From positions 1,767,015 through 1,831,014 of the forward strand of contig NW_003314294.1 of assembly GCF_000143415.4 (NCBI RefSeq): 64,000 nt of DNA, given 5' to 3'. Below the pieces are notes generated by a model. It ran no database searches. It saw only the letters and a program-made list of their open reading frames with translations, and was not told the origin of the DNA. The position numbers were made by a program, and so were the translations under genes. Of this stretch, positions 23,328-34,052 are shown piece by piece. Each line of letters begins with the position of its first letter. The first letter of the stretch is position 1. The DNA is from Selaginella moellendorffii (Eukaryota > Streptophyta > Lycopodiopsida > Selaginellales > Selaginellaceae).

Positions 23328-25718
23328 CCTGGAAGGCAGCTCGCAATTTTGTGTATGAGGCATTACGGTCATCTGTTGATGCTTCAGAACATCAGGTGGG
23401 GGGCATGGTCTTCCAGAGGGGTTTGGTCTGCATGAAGGCATGGAGAATCATTTATGGAGTCCCTCGAAGCACATTCTGCAGAATCAAAACTGAGTTCGAG
23501 GAACAAAGGGTTCAACAGGCAGTCCATGGGAACGACGGTACGCACAAAACCAGGGGTCATGTTGTATATGGAGAGGCAATCTTCAAGAGGTTTGTCGAGA
23601 CATGTAGCGAGCAGCAACCACATAAAACCCGCCTCTTGGAAGATGGAACACGAGACACCCAACGAGTTCTCCCTTCCATGTATACCAAGGGGGCCATATT
23701 GGAAGATGTGAATCGGGAACTCCAGAGTAATGGCTACAGGAAGCTGAGCCAATCTAGATTTAGTAGATTGTGGAGCAACAGGTTCAGGGATGTGAGTATA
23801 GGAAAGTACTCCAGCTTTTCAAAGTGTGACGAGTGCACTGCTATCAAAATGGCTTTGTCGAAGAATTCTTGCAGCGCTCAAGAGCGAGAGACGTTGGTTA
23901 GAAGGCGGCTCGACCACAACATCGAGCAGAGAAGCTGCAGGACTGCATATTATCATAACAGGATTCTCTCCATGGAGAGACCTGACTCTTACCTCTGCAT
24001 CATCCACGACAAAATGGACCAGAAAAAGACGTGCTTACCTCGACTCAATCCTGCCCCCAAGGCAATCTCTTCATCCATGCAGCTGCCTGTGTCTCTGTTT
24101 GGCATAATCGCTCATGGGCATGGTGCCCAGAACTATGGGAACTTCTTTGTACCTCTATGGGGTGGCGGGGGTGCAAACATGATGATTGCGTCCCTAGCAA
24201 AACACTTAAGGTCTCTGCAAAGTGCGCAGACTGAGCTGAACGGCCAACCCTTGCATAAGGCCCTTGTCGATCGAACCCCATACAGGGTTCAGCTGGAGGA
24301 GGAGCAAAGGCTTGCAGTATCGCGTGGGGCCCCATGCCATCCCAGTGAATATGTTGGCCGTCAGATTGTAGGGTTATCACGTGAGGCCTCATGCCATTCC
24401 GACGAGGCTGGTCGCCCGGTGAATACACAGCCTCATCCAAACGAAGCAGAATCTCAAGGAAGTTCTTGCGGCCGATGTGGCCTTCCACCCCATCTTCTGC
24501 TCCAAACAGACAATGCTGGCAGTGAGAACAAAAACATGTACGTCTTCGCGTACTTGGCGATGCTTGTTGCCAAAGGCATATTTGAAACGGTTACACTTGG
24601 CTTTCTCATGGTTGGGCACACTCATGAAGACGTCGATGCCATGTTCAGTCACCTGGCAGAGTCCCTCCGGCGATCCAATGTCCTCACCCTCCCACAACTC
24701 TACGATGAATTCCAAAATTGCATCAAAGGCACTGTTGAAGCTGCACTTCTGACAGAGGTTCCAGACTTTAAGGGGTTTGTAAGAGGCTACATCAGGGATG
24801 GATCCGAAACGCTGATTGGCCACTCCAAGCCTCTTCAGTTTCATTTCAGCATGTGTGACGGTGCTCCAGTGATGAGGTACAAGATGAGAGAATGGGACAC
24901 AGTGTGGCTGCCAGTGGACGGCATTGAACTCTTCAAGAGAGATCCCATAACTGGGGAACCTATGATTCCTCAGGGTTCCCCACGGCCGATGCACCCGGAT
25001 GGACTCAAAGACCAGGAAAGTATAGTGGCCGGGATTAGACAGCATATTGCCTTCTGGAAGAGGGGGTTGGTGTTTGGTGGAGAATCCTATTTTCAGAGGT
25101 GCAAGCCTTTGCTCGAATACTGGGAGAAGATTATATCTGCTATCCAAAATGGGCCGGTTGTATATGAAGAATTGGAAGAGTCCTTTTGGCCAGAACCCAG
25201 AGCACCAGATAGTAGCGGAACAATGTCCTCTGGAAATGCAGTGACAGATAACGATGTTGAGGATCACTATTGTGGGCCGAGGAACAAGAAGCCGGATTCA
25301 GCATTCAATCCAGTACAGGTCTGCAAAGGAATGGTCGTGCTTGTCAGACCCAGTAATAAAAAACAAATGATATGGGTGGGGCGCTGCATCACTGATGCAG
25401 AGGAGGACGCGGAAACTAACTCCTTCAATGTAACTGTGGAGTGGTTCAAGCCAAGTTCCGGATATACGAAGGATTGCCTAGAAAAGAGATGGGTGCTGAA
25501 TCCAAGGGATCCCAGCATGAGCATATCGGTGGATAATGTTGTGCATGGTTGGATGCGGAAGCAGAGTGCCACCATCACCTTGCCAGACCATGCAAGAGAT
25601 GCAGCAAGAGCATTCATAACTCGGGTTCAAGGTGAGATTCATTAATATTCCTTTACAAAGTTTCTAATGTATTTTATTTCAAGGTGAACAATCCGAATCT
25701 GAATCAGAGGAGGCTTGA
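23328..25718 (+). pseudogene. DDE-like transposase of giant element, copy C (5' part removed by gypsy insertion)
   Basis: From 23328 the frame is identical in register to copy D from CCTGGAAGG at 56111 and runs open to a GT-AG intron (25632-25683) and a short last exon ending QSESESEEA at 25718. It therefore keeps the HTH-like stretch and the whole DN..ENKN..GHTHEDVD core without stops or frameshifts, unlike copies A and D. The gypsy LTR lies immediately upstream and the first 250 or so codons are in the assembly gap or beyond the insertion. An apparent continuous frame into the LTR is fortuitous. Confidence 0.85.
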
Positions 25719-25934
25719 TATAGTGTGTGAGGTAAAACAAAGATGATGTGACATATGCATTTACCAATCACATGTGCATAAATCTAATAATATGGCGTGT
25801 GGCCCATATTAATGGCACATAAACCCATATTGTGGGCTTACGTGCTTTATGTACCATCATTCCCTTGCAGCGTGTGTGTTGGTTTCCTTTTATAACACAA
25901 CGAACTCCATATTTTAGGGTGAAGAGCGTTCTCA

Positions 25935-26191
25935 TGGCAAGCACAAAATCTGTAAGTGAGGCAGAAAAGGAGACGGAGAAGGAGATAGGTGAAGATGTAG
26001 AATATATAAGTCTTCCAAACTCCCCGTACTATACTCCAGGTGATCATTTTTCTGAACAAACGGCAACATTAACAACTATCGAGAACGCCCCAGTAACGTC
26101 AGAGACAACAATCCAAAACAAAACAACTGACCCGGAGAAGGATGATAGTACCGCTGAGAGTACCAAAAAGGAGGTGTCCACTAGCGCTTAG
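25935..26191 (+). CDS. Small acidic Ser/Thr/Glu-rich ORF of giant element (copy C)
   Basis: Same 85-codon frame as at 3053-3309, with one change (IQNK for IQSK). Unknown function; see copy A for alternatives. Confidence 0.4.
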
Positions 26192-26851
26192 GCTTATAAT
26201 GGCGTGTGGCCTCATGCCATTTACTTGATCACCAAATACCTTTTTCCCTTTGCACTAGTATATCTTAATACCGGTCTGAGAAATAGAATGGCATGTGCCC
26301 TCAGGCCTTTTACTAAATCACCTTTGAAAGAAATGCAAGCCTCTATGTCGTAAAAAAAAGGTACTAGAGAAATTCCTTAATAATATGAATGTTATTTAGT
26401 TTCATGAAAATACACTAAGGGTCAAATGAGTTAAATGACTTCTCCAGACTAGCAATGCCTCTTGCTACACCTTCACAATTAGATTCGTTAGAAAAAGATA
26501 ACATTGAATAATATCTAAATGTTCTCACCATTAAGTTATATGTCTGGCTAATAGGAATGATGTTCATCTTGGAAAGCTCACCACACGCTCAATGAACAAA
26601 CAAATAGTGTGTGCGCGCATGCCATCGCTCTTCTTTAGCTTCAGATTCGGCTTGTTCACCTTGACAATGAGATTTATTATACAACTAGATGGACTCAGTC
26701 TGGACATAAGGTCACCGCGCTAGTCACCATGCCCCAGATATGTCTAGCCCCTGGACAAAAAACATATAATTTCACGTCATTTTCAAATACTTGAAAATTT
26801 GTACCTAGTCCCATTTTACTGAATAAATCCCACTTTAACGAAATAGAGCTT
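26192..26851. other. Right subterminal region and terminal repeat, copy C
   Basis: A full palindrome lies at about 26199-26220 (here intact, ATGGCGTG..CATGCCAT, where copies A and D differ by one base) with weaker copies near 26288 and 26617. The 24-bp terminal repeat is 26828-26851, followed by TGTG. Confidence 0.85.
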
Positions 26852-26855
26852 TGTG

Positions 26856-27075
26856 GCCAAATTAGTCGCCTCGAAATCAAGTTTATCTTGAACGTCCTTA
26901 CTCAAATGCAATCCCAACTCCACCACTGTTCAAGGATGCCTTCCAAACATGGCAAAGTAAGGACTTAGCTTGGTTCCACTATGTTGGCTATTGTTGTAAG
27001 CAAATTGCACAAACGAAATATATAGATCCCACTGTCCTTGCCTTTGACCAATGCTGTAGTGCATGTGATCATGGG
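26856..27075 (-). pseudogene. Old gypsy integrase fragment (middle part)
   Basis: The reverse strand reads GQWDLYISFVQFAYNNSQHS, then GTKLSPYFAMFGRHP and a stop, then DVQDKLDFEATNLA. This is the second half of a gypsy integrase core (FAYNNS.HS motif). It continues at 8439 after removal of the giant element. Confidence 0.88.
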
Positions 27076-27699
27076 ATGAGATTTGGATATACTGTCACCG
27101 TGGATCCTTGGAACCTTAGGGGATAAATGGGGATAAAATAGCCACTAAGGGCTCTCTCATCAAGCAATTGCCCCTTTTCCAGTTGGCTTAAGGGGAGAGA
27201 GATAAGGTGCGCTATAGTTGGTATCGGAGCAAATGGCACGGGTTCGATTCCCATTGATTAGTGGCTACTTAAAAGTATAATATACCCTTGAGCAAGGTAT
27301 ATTCCTACCCCTAAATTTGAAATCGTACATATTGGGCATCCATGCGTACGTCCTTCCTCTTGTGTGGAGTATCCACGGACGAAGGTATCCACCGTGGGAC
27401 TGCGGTACGGGTGGATGACTAGTTGCCTCACATGGAATAGCTGGTCTACACAATGGAAGGATTGGTAGATTGAGTGCGGAAATGGAGGTGCTGGTTCCCC
27501 TTGGCTCAGTAGGGGTTGTTAGTCAATAGTCAATGAGGACATTGACATCTCTGAAGGGGGGGTGAGTGTAGATCATCTCACCGTGGATCCTTGGAACCTT
27601 AGGGGATAAATAGGGATAAAATAACCACTAAAGGCTCTCTCATCAAGCAATTGCCCCTTTTCCAGTTGGCTTAAGGGGAGAGAGATAAGGTGCGCTATA
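27076..27699 (-). mobile_element. TRIM-like miniature LTR retrotransposon
   Basis: Two direct repeats of about 125-140 bp (27076-27216 and 27563-27699) share a near-identical block from CACCGTGGATCC to GTGCGCTATA. Right after the first is a primer-site-like GTTGGTATCGGAGC, and right before the second is a purine run (GAAGGGGGGG), so the element reads 5' to 3' on the + strand despite lying in a - strand host. The roughly 345-bp interior has no coding capacity. I could not identify a target duplication. It interrupts the old integrase between LRCR and the QWDLY part. Confidence 0.7.
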
Positions 27700-27797
27700 A
27701 ATGCGGCAACGTAGCATATCCTCCACCACCTAATTCACATGCTCAGTTTGCCCATCTGTCTAAGGATGATTTTCACTCGAGAGTTTCAAAGTCACTT
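27700..27797 (-). pseudogene. Old gypsy integrase fragment (TDGQTE motif)
   Basis: The reverse strand reads LSSENHP, stop, TDGQTEHVN, stop, VVEDMLRCR, the classic [12 protein letters not shown] integrase segment with two stops. It directly follows a primer binding site, so gag, protease, RT and RNase H have been deleted. Confidence 0.88.
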
Positions 27798-27810
27798 GCT
27801 CCAATACCAA

Positions 27811-27912
27811 TGTTAGGATCCTATCCCTTACACCCCAAGCCACTGGTTAAAGGGGTGATCACTTGATTGCAGGGCCCTTTCTTATCCTATTATCCTGACC
27901 TGGTGCCTAACA
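27811..27912 (-). repeat. Short 5' LTR of the old gypsy remnant, with adjacent primer site
   Basis: About 102 bp with inverted ends TGTTAGG..CCTAACA. The reverse strand continues directly into TTGGTATTGGAGC (27810-27798), a tRNA-Met-type primer site. Confidence 0.6.
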
Positions 27913-28840
27913 ATTTCTGGATAGTCGGAGGTGGCTAGGCAAAAGGATCATCCTGTTGACTGATAGGGAAGAGTGTCATGGTCCAAGAACTGCAAGTGAC
28001 ACAAAGAAGGAAATGGATAAACGAATTTTGGGGGCAAAGATTGAAACAATCTCAAATTGTCCCATAGTATATATCAGCAAGATGTTCACAAAGGTAATGT
28101 GATGCCTTCATTCACCTGCTAACCAATGAGGGTTCTGAGAGAATTCACCAGGGAACCTTTTGAGGGAGCAGCACCGAAGCAGGTGCAGACTAATTGCTTT
28201 TGTGATGGTCCAGAAAGTAATTTCTTGAAGTACACCAGTTTACTGGTGGTGGTCAAGTCTACAGCTGCAGATAACCATGAACCGTAAGGCCTATCAAAAG
28301 ACTGAAAAGAAGTTTGTGAAGAAGTCATACGTTTAAAATGTGGCTACTGGACGTGAGCAAGGACAAAGGGAAGAAATGCATAATCCAGCACCCCCCTCTC
28401 TTATGTGGTTACCCCTTGCCATGCTCACTCCTCACTCCCTCCGTGAGCGGCACCCTAAATTTAATGACCAAATCTAAATTAGAACTTTAATTAGTAGATC
28501 TTGTTAATGGATACTATAATTTTATAATTAGCCACAGCTATAATTTCTAAGTACCTCATTGTGTTTTATATTTGTGCTCCTCCTTATATTTTCTTTCTAA
28601 TTTTATTCATTTGCTTTAGTATTATGGCTAGATTGGAATATGTAGATCTCTAAAAAATATGACACATTATTATGCTTTATTTTGAAACCATTAACTTTTT
28701 AAATAGAAACTTTAATTAAAGAAAACTAACAGAGACCCCAGCTCCACTGGAAAATATAGCATACCCAAGATAAATAAATCTTCTTTCCTAATTTTACAAT
28801 GTTTAGAAATTTTGATTGTATACAAGGTTAAATTTATCTA
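27913..28840. other. Spacer without recognised genes
   Basis: It contains a 69-codon - strand frame (28119-28328) with no recognisable domain, then AT-rich sequence. Nothing else is supported. Confidence 0.5.
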
Positions 28841-29678
28841 AATTTTGCTACTATTCATATCCAGAGAAATGCACAACAATGCAAGTGTTGGAGACAGTTT
28901 TTTTTATCATCTTTAAATTTGAATTTGATGTTTTATTGCCTTTATATAATAATAACATAAGTTAAGATAGCAAATAAATCATTGTATAAATATTGAGACA
29001 AACAATAAAACTCATGTAAAGCTGCTAGTAGATTACAGTAAGATTATGAGCAAGAAAGCCATAAAACGGTTTTTTATTTTTGAGATATTATTAAGAAATG
29101 GATTTGATATTTGTATGTGTATGAGATTGCTTATACCATATTAGATACCATGTCATCTATGAAACATGAATGCCTAATTTTATTATAAAGCATTAGTACA
29201 AATTTTTCTTAATACAAACATTATATCTCTAATATAATTATTATCTTTGAATGTACCTCTTTTCAACACCTCTAATGTAGTGTGAATATCTAGGTAGATT
29301 TAATTATGTATATTTTTAAATGTAAAACCAGATGCATAATAAAAATTCTATTATTCTTTAGTAAACTATGAAAGTTAGAGGCCATGATTACAGTTCAGAT
29401 AAAAAAATTTAGCTCAGTATGCAATCAAAATTATAATTTCTCCAAACTAACCTATTATTTTTTGGTAGTCTATAATTCTTCAGTTTTGTGAAAAGTTGAT
29501 TGCTTTTAAAGTATGGCGTTTATGTGTTTAGGGTTTTGTACCTTTCTATAAAGGCAATAAAAAATTCAAATTCAAATTTAATGATGATTAAAAAATTATC
29601 TTATCTTCCCCCAACACTTGCATTATTATCTAATTGCATTATTATGCATTTCTCTAGAGATGAATAGTAGCAAAACTT
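28841..29678. repeat. Long imperfect inverted repeat in AT-rich DNA
   Basis: Arm 28841-28947 (TTTTGCTACTATTCAT..GAGAAATGCA..TTGCCTTTAT) is repeated inverted at 29547-29678, with a duplicated GCATTATTAT block in the second arm. The arms enclose about 600 bp of AT-rich noncoding DNA. This resembles a decayed foldback or MITE-like element; its outer ends and target duplication cannot be fixed. Confidence 0.65.
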
Positions 29679-30834
29679 AATATTCTTTCATAATTTTAGT
29701 ACTCAAAACATGCTCAAGATAGTATTATTTCTTTTTCTGATCTGATTGAGAGAACTAATAGTAAATTAATTATTAAATTATATGCATTTAATATTCTATG
29801 TAGACATATTAAGCTATATCAGGATAATGCATGATATTAGAATAAATATTTTATTTTATTTTTTACTATTAAATATTTAAAAATAATTGAAAAATAATAT
29901 ACTAGAACTATATAAACCCTAAACTGATGGCTGGCATGCTCTCTTCCCACAGCTGCACCAAGTTGGCTTCCTTGTGTGAGCATATGTCACTCATCCATAT
30001 TTATATCTGTGTTGGGGACTGGTTCTTTTCGCTGTGTGCAGTGGCTTGTGGCCATCTTGCTCTTCATGTGGACCAACTTGGTGCATGGTATTGGTGATCC
30101 AGATGCACAAGTATGGGTACATCCTGGCATGCAAATCCAAATAAGAAAATGAGGCCCACCCTAAATAAAGGGGGTGCTATATTGTGCATTCTACCCGGAC
30201 AAAGTTCAAATGTACTATGGCCCAGTGATTCGAACCCCCTCGACAAAGAGGCAGATACTATGGAGTGTCGGCTGCATATTTTGACTTTCTTGGAGTCCTT
30301 TGCTGATGGTATCATGGAAGAGGATGCATGGAAAGGAAGAGAGAAGAGGCCATGAAGAACAGAAAGAAGTCCAAGAAGGAGAGGCAGTCTCAAATGGTGG
30401 TTATGGAGGATCCTGGGAGGCAGTGTGCTGCATGTCTCATACTTGGGGGCCCTTCTCACAGCTAAGCTCATGGTGCAGGCCAAGACCACAAAGAGAAGCT
30501 GTAGAGGAATAAGCTGATGCCATTTGAAAGCCTCTTCAAGTAGCAATGTGGAAGTGGAAGATGGTAAGTATTGACGAAGACAAAGAGACTGGTAGAGTAG
30601 AATCTTGTTTAAATTTTAACACTAACTTTCTTTCAACACAGTTGTTTAAATTCGAGCTCTTTCTTGCAAGCATATCTTCATGTGAGCAAACATTCCATGT
30701 TGGCCAACGTGTACATGACAAATCTGGAAGCAATTTTGTATCAAACTTAGGAATATTCTAGAAAATATTCTATGTTCACCATCTGCTGCTCTTCACAAGA
30801 ATGCTGGAGCAGGCATTGAGGGCTGACGAAAGTT
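29679..30834. other. Spacer with unrecognised short frames
   Basis: AT-rich to about 29930, then more GC-balanced. Overlapping frames on both strands at 30064-30546 (160 codons on -, 80 on +) have no recognisable domain. GTAAGTATTG at 30564 and TCAACACAG at 30642 would make a plausible 79-bp + strand intron, hinting at a decayed host gene of unknown kind. Confidence 0.4.
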
Positions 30835-31260
30835 CAAGTGTTTAGAACGAGCTGTGTTTCTTCATCCGACCGAAGAGAGTAAAAGCAAGTTCAGTCTGGT
30901 TGTAGCCAAGGATGATCGGATTCCATGACACCACGTCATCTAGATCATGGAGAACAAGCCGATCGAACAGATGCTGTGAATCTGGCATGCTTCCACAACT
31001 CGAGTAGCAATCTAGCAAGCTGTTGGCAACGAAGACATTGGATTCGAATCCTACAGCGGCGATAGAGCCATGGTTCTCTCAAGAGAAACCACTTTGACGA
31101 GCAGCAGATCAATCTTCGTCGCATCTCTCGCAGCCAAATCCTTGGTCACTTCCAGGGCAGCAACGTAGCTTCCAGCGTTGACCTCATAATCTTAATCCAT
31201 TCTCGAGAATATTTGGCACAGGATCTCGCCCTGGCCATTGCTTGCATAGCCGACGGCTGC
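30835..31260 (-). pseudogene. PPR (pentatricopeptide repeat) protein fragment
   Basis: The reverse strand shows, in several frames, typical plant PPR text: NGQGEILCQIFSRM, NAGSYVAALEVTKDLAAR, then VGFESNVFVANSLLDCYSSC, GSMPDSQHLFDRL, DDVVSWNPIILGYNQ and LAFTLFGRMKKHS. These are P, L and S-type repeat units. Stops and frame changes between blocks show it is a decayed fragment with no start or C-terminal domain visible. In the family, PPR proteins bind organelle RNA; this one is not expected to be functional. Confidence 0.82.
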
Positions 31261-31550
31261 AGTGCCGGATCTTGACGATCAATCCGCTGGAGAAATCGGG
31301 CGTGGATTTCTCAGCCGCGACGGAGATCCTTTGTGCGTCCACAAAATTTCAATGCAGCGACTATAGATGCGGATTCCTAGAGAATCGCTGCTCGTGCATT
31401 CTCCCCTTGAGGAGAAGAGATGAGGAGGCTCCAAGCTGCCAGGCTCGCCCGGCTCTCTGGTACGTCCAACATCATTCAATCTCTCTACTGTTGAGCACAT
31501 TTGTGACCGGTGATGGATTTGGAACACCGACAAGCACTCGATAAATTTTA
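31261..31550. other. Spacer next to the PPR relic
   Basis: Short frames on both strands without domains; part may be further decayed PPR coding sequence. Confidence 0.4.
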
Positions 31551-32009
31551 CCAGGAGAAATCCGGAGCAACACATCAAAGTGCACTCCAAGAGCTTGCTT
31601 CCAGTAGGACGTTTGAGATCATCCATGCTTAATAAGAGAGCTTTTGGTGATTTACCTCGGCAGCTAAGCTAGGAATATCGTTCCTGTCTGAAAGGGACTC
31701 GTAGCCATGACTAAACACAAGAACGAGAGAAGTTCATATGAGGAGAAGATGTACGATGGCGAGTTCGCCAGATGAAACTTGCAAGGCTACTTCACACATG
31801 GTCATTGTCTAAGCCAGCTAAAGTCAACCGACAGTGAGCAGTGGCAGTCACACAAACTTGCTTAGTTAAATATGGCTGAGTTCTTTATAATATCCAGCTG
31901 TGGAGCTCAGGGGCTCTACATTATTTATATCATTGTTGCACCCAGGATCCATAACTATACATGATTTATGCGAGGACTTCCATGAAACGCTTAGCGGATT
32001 CACTGTTCC
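31551..32009. repeat. Duplicated segment, copy 1 (lectin 3' end and downstream DNA)
   Basis: About 460 bp nearly identical to 33415-33872. It starts in intergenic DNA (ATCCGGAGCAACACATC) and ends in the last 13 codons of the lectin gene. Confidence 0.9.
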
Positions 32010-32355
32010 ACACGGGAACATCCTTGCTCGAGTAGAGCACCATGTTACCATCATTCTCCAGCACTAGCTTGTAGCCTTCGTCAAGCGGAAAAGGTCCCCC
32101 AGGAGATTTGAACACGGGTTTTTCATTCTTATCCATGACGATAAACTCACCTACATTGTTGACGGTCATTGCTGCTCCTCTGTTTGAGTCCACAGCCCAG
32201 AAAGTATGGGCCGCATCAGGCTTTGCAGCTGAGTAGAGAAGGCATTTACCATCCTCTTGTATTGCGAGAAAGTATTGGCCACTCGGACAAGTGAGGGAAC
32301 CATGTGCATGGATGACCTGCTTGCAATATAGAACAGAATTATTGACTTGAGCCAT
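31966..32355 (-). CDS. Bulb-type (GNA-like) mannose-binding lectin domain protein, 129 aa
   Basis: A single open frame starts MAQVNNSVLYCKQVIHAHG and ends AKRFMEVLA. The whole length is one B-lectin beta-prism domain. Two QxDxNxVxY-type sites are visible in weakened form: Q33-E-D35..Y41 (QEDGKCLLY) and E100-N-D102-G-N104-M-V106-L-Y108. There is no signal peptide and no kinase or membrane part, so a soluble cytoplasmic lectin is likely. The usual monomer is about 110 aa, so this is a full-length domain with a short tail. A TATA box lies about 60 bp upstream of the ATG and no intron is needed. Proteins of this family bind mannose-type glycans and often act in defence; the ligand here is not known. 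The last 13 codons and 3' flank are duplicated at 33415-33872. Confidence 0.88.
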   Translation of the reverse strand: MAQVNNSVLYCKQVIHAHGSLTCPSGQYFLAIQEDGKCLLYSAAKPDAAHTFWAVDSNRGAAMTVNNVGEFIVMDKNEKPVFKSPGGPFPLDEGYKLVLENDGNMVLYSSKDVPVWNSESAKRFMEVLA

Positions 32356-32415
32356 TGGAACAAACAGAACGAAACTTGAAGCTCTAGATGGGTTCTCATG
32401 CTTCAGTGATCATGG

Positions 32416-32424
32416 CTTTATATA
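32416..32424 (-). promoter_or_regulatory. TATA box of the lectin gene
   Basis: TATATAAAG on the - strand, 61-69 bp upstream of the ATG at 32355. This predicts a start of transcription near 32385-32392 and a 5' leader of about 30-35 nt. Confidence 0.7.
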
Positions 32425-33414
32425 CTAGTAGAAATCTTTCATCTCATCTGACAGTGTGTTTGTGGTCTCAGTGTTAGAAAGCTTGAGCTCAAGGACTATG
32501 TACATACTTTACTGAAAGGCAAGACCACATTGATAAGGCCCACAAAGAAGGACAAAATGGTTATCTGACACTGCTGAGTTGTCAACAATGTGCTTTGGAA
32601 GGCCTTAGGTTTGAGTGTCACTTTAGTGCAACGTTGCACACAAAGCTTTAATGTTGACTTGTGATCAACTAAAATGCAAGACCATGTGTTTTTCGTTCCA
32701 TAAGCCCCACGAAGGAGGACAAAATGGTTGGTCTGCGGTGTGTTTGTGGTGTCAGTATCAAAAAGCAGGACATTCTTGTATTTCCCACTCTCAACATTTG
32801 CTCCAGTTATTGGCTTGCTGTTACACAAGTATAATGAGCTGGAAAAGCCGACACCATTCCTTGAATATTCTCAGAACCTGCCATGTGGCAGATACTCAAA
32901 GGTCAAATCACCAGTCAGCTGCAACCATTTGGGGCGAGAGGGAGTTAATAAAGTAGAAAACTATGGAAGTTACACAAACAGCACGCTAATGAAGTGATCT
33001 TGCCAAGTAATGTCTTGCAGGGACTGCTCACTTCCAAAGACCCTCTGGCTCATGATCATAGAGCAGATTAAATTTAAGTTGCAAGAGAAGGTCTCTTTTC
33101 ATACAACTTGACCAGAATTCCTTCCAGGACAAGGCTATCTCCAAATGAAGTATCACGAACGAACTCACTGTGTTGTGGTTTCTTTCTTCTTCTTCTTTAT
33201 TTCAAAATCCAATTCGGAAATTATCAGGTCCGCATGATCTACTGGATCGAACATATCTTTTTGCTCTGTTCACAAAAGCTGAGTGTGTCTCTGACCATGA
33301 AAGTCTTTTGGAAGTCTTCAACTGGATTATCCATGCAAAACACGGTGTACTTCCCAGCTTCATGGAGTGTTTCAGCCCCTTCTCGTATACCGATTCCTCT
33401 GGGACAAGCACTAC
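32425..33414. other. Lectin upstream region with a decayed tandem duplication
   Basis: Two related blocks about 180 bp apart (near 32520-32585 and 32695-32760) share ACAAAATGGTT and AAGACCA, so a short tandem duplication is present. Frames at 32496-32828 (-) and 33239-33448 (-) have no recognisable domain. No gene is called. Confidence 0.45.
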
Positions 33415-33872
33415 CAGGACAAATCCGGAGCAACACATCAAAGTGCACTCCAAGAGCTTGCTTCCAGTAGGACGTTTGAGATCATCCATGCTTAATAAGA
33501 GAGCTTTTGGTGATTTACCTCGGCAGCTAAGCTAGGAATATTGTTCCTGTCTGAAAGGGACTCGTAGCCATGACTAAACACAAGAACGAGAGAAGTTCAT
33601 ATGAGGAGAAGATGTACGATGGCGAGTTCGCCAGATGAAACTTGCAAGGCTACTTCACACATGGTCATTGTCTAAGCCAGCTAAAGTCAACCGACAGTGA
33701 GCAGTGGCAGTCACACAAACTTGCTTAGTTAAATATGGCTGAGTTCTTTATAATATCCAGCTGTGGAGCTCAGGGGCTCTACATTATTTATATCATTGTC
33801 GCACCCAGGATCCATAACTATACATGATTTATGCGAGGACTTCCATGAAACGCTTAGCGGATTCACTGTTCA
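33415..33872. repeat. Duplicated segment, copy 2 (truncated lectin 3' end)
   Basis: It repeats 31551-32009 with very few changes. The lectin part retains only NSESAKRFMEVLA and stop on the - strand, then breaks off into unrelated sequence, so it is a dead fragment. Confidence 0.9.
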
Positions 33873-33875
33873 CAA

Positions 33876-34052
33876 TTACCAATTCCTCTGGGACAAGCAC
33901 CAGTCACAAGACTCCTTGCAAGTTTCATCTGGCGAAGTCGCCATCGTACATCTTCTCCTGATATTAACTTCTCTCATTCTTGTGTTTAGTCATGGCTACG
34001 AGTCCCTTTCAGACAGGGTTGTGACTGGTGCTTGTCCCAGAGGAATTGGTAA
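33876..34052. repeat. 177-bp insertion with 34-bp perfect inverted ends, containing an inverted copy of lectin downstream DNA
   Basis: The ends TTACCAATTCCTCTGGGACA.. (33876-33909) and their exact complement (34019-34052) enclose 33914-34017. That inner part is an inverted copy of 33546-33649 (and of about 31682-31785). A related terminal fragment (TTCCTCTGGGACAAGCAC) occurs near 33394. Just downstream a 42-bp unit containing GTATCTAACGTTTACTCC is repeated in tandem (about 34053-34135). Confidence 0.85.

Larger units (their letters stand above)
8444..26851. mobile_element. Giant TIR DNA transposon, copy B/C, with nested gypsy element and assembly gap
   Basis: The left terminal repeat at 8444-8467 and the right one at 26828-26851 are perfect inverted copies. 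They are flanked by the same 4 bases, TGTG, at 8440-8443 and 26852-26855. The interrupted host sequence (old gypsy integrase) resumes in order on the other side, so the whole interval is one insertion. Gypsy element 1 lies inside the transposase gene at a site that reads CCTGG in copy D (56111-56115); CCTGG also follows the LTR at 23328. By comparison with copy D, about 1.6 kb of this element is missing at the gap 16533-16632. Confidence 0.92.
7976..27912 (-). mobile_element. Ancient small-LTR Ty3/gypsy remnant, host of nested insertions
   Basis: Read on the - strand, the pieces occur in order. They are a short LTR (27912-27811, TGTTAGGCACC..CTAACA), a tRNA-Met-type primer site (TTGGTATTGGAGC, 27809-27798), integrase pieces (27797-27700, 27075-26856 and 8439-8081), a polypurine tract (7990-7977), and a second LTR start TGTTAGGCGCC at 7976. 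Gag through reverse transcriptase is deleted and the integrase carries stops. Two later insertions split it: a TRIM-like element (27076-27699) and giant transposon copy B/C (8444-26851). The coding pieces continue across both insertions, which dates the element as the oldest layer here. Confidence 0.75.

Noticed and set aside
30064-30546. 160-codon - strand frame
   Set aside because: No domain, and an equally good + strand frame overlaps; likely chance.
33239-33448. - strand frame with CPRGIGIREGAETLHEAG
   Set aside because: No family recognised, and it runs into duplicated intergenic DNA; not called as a gene.
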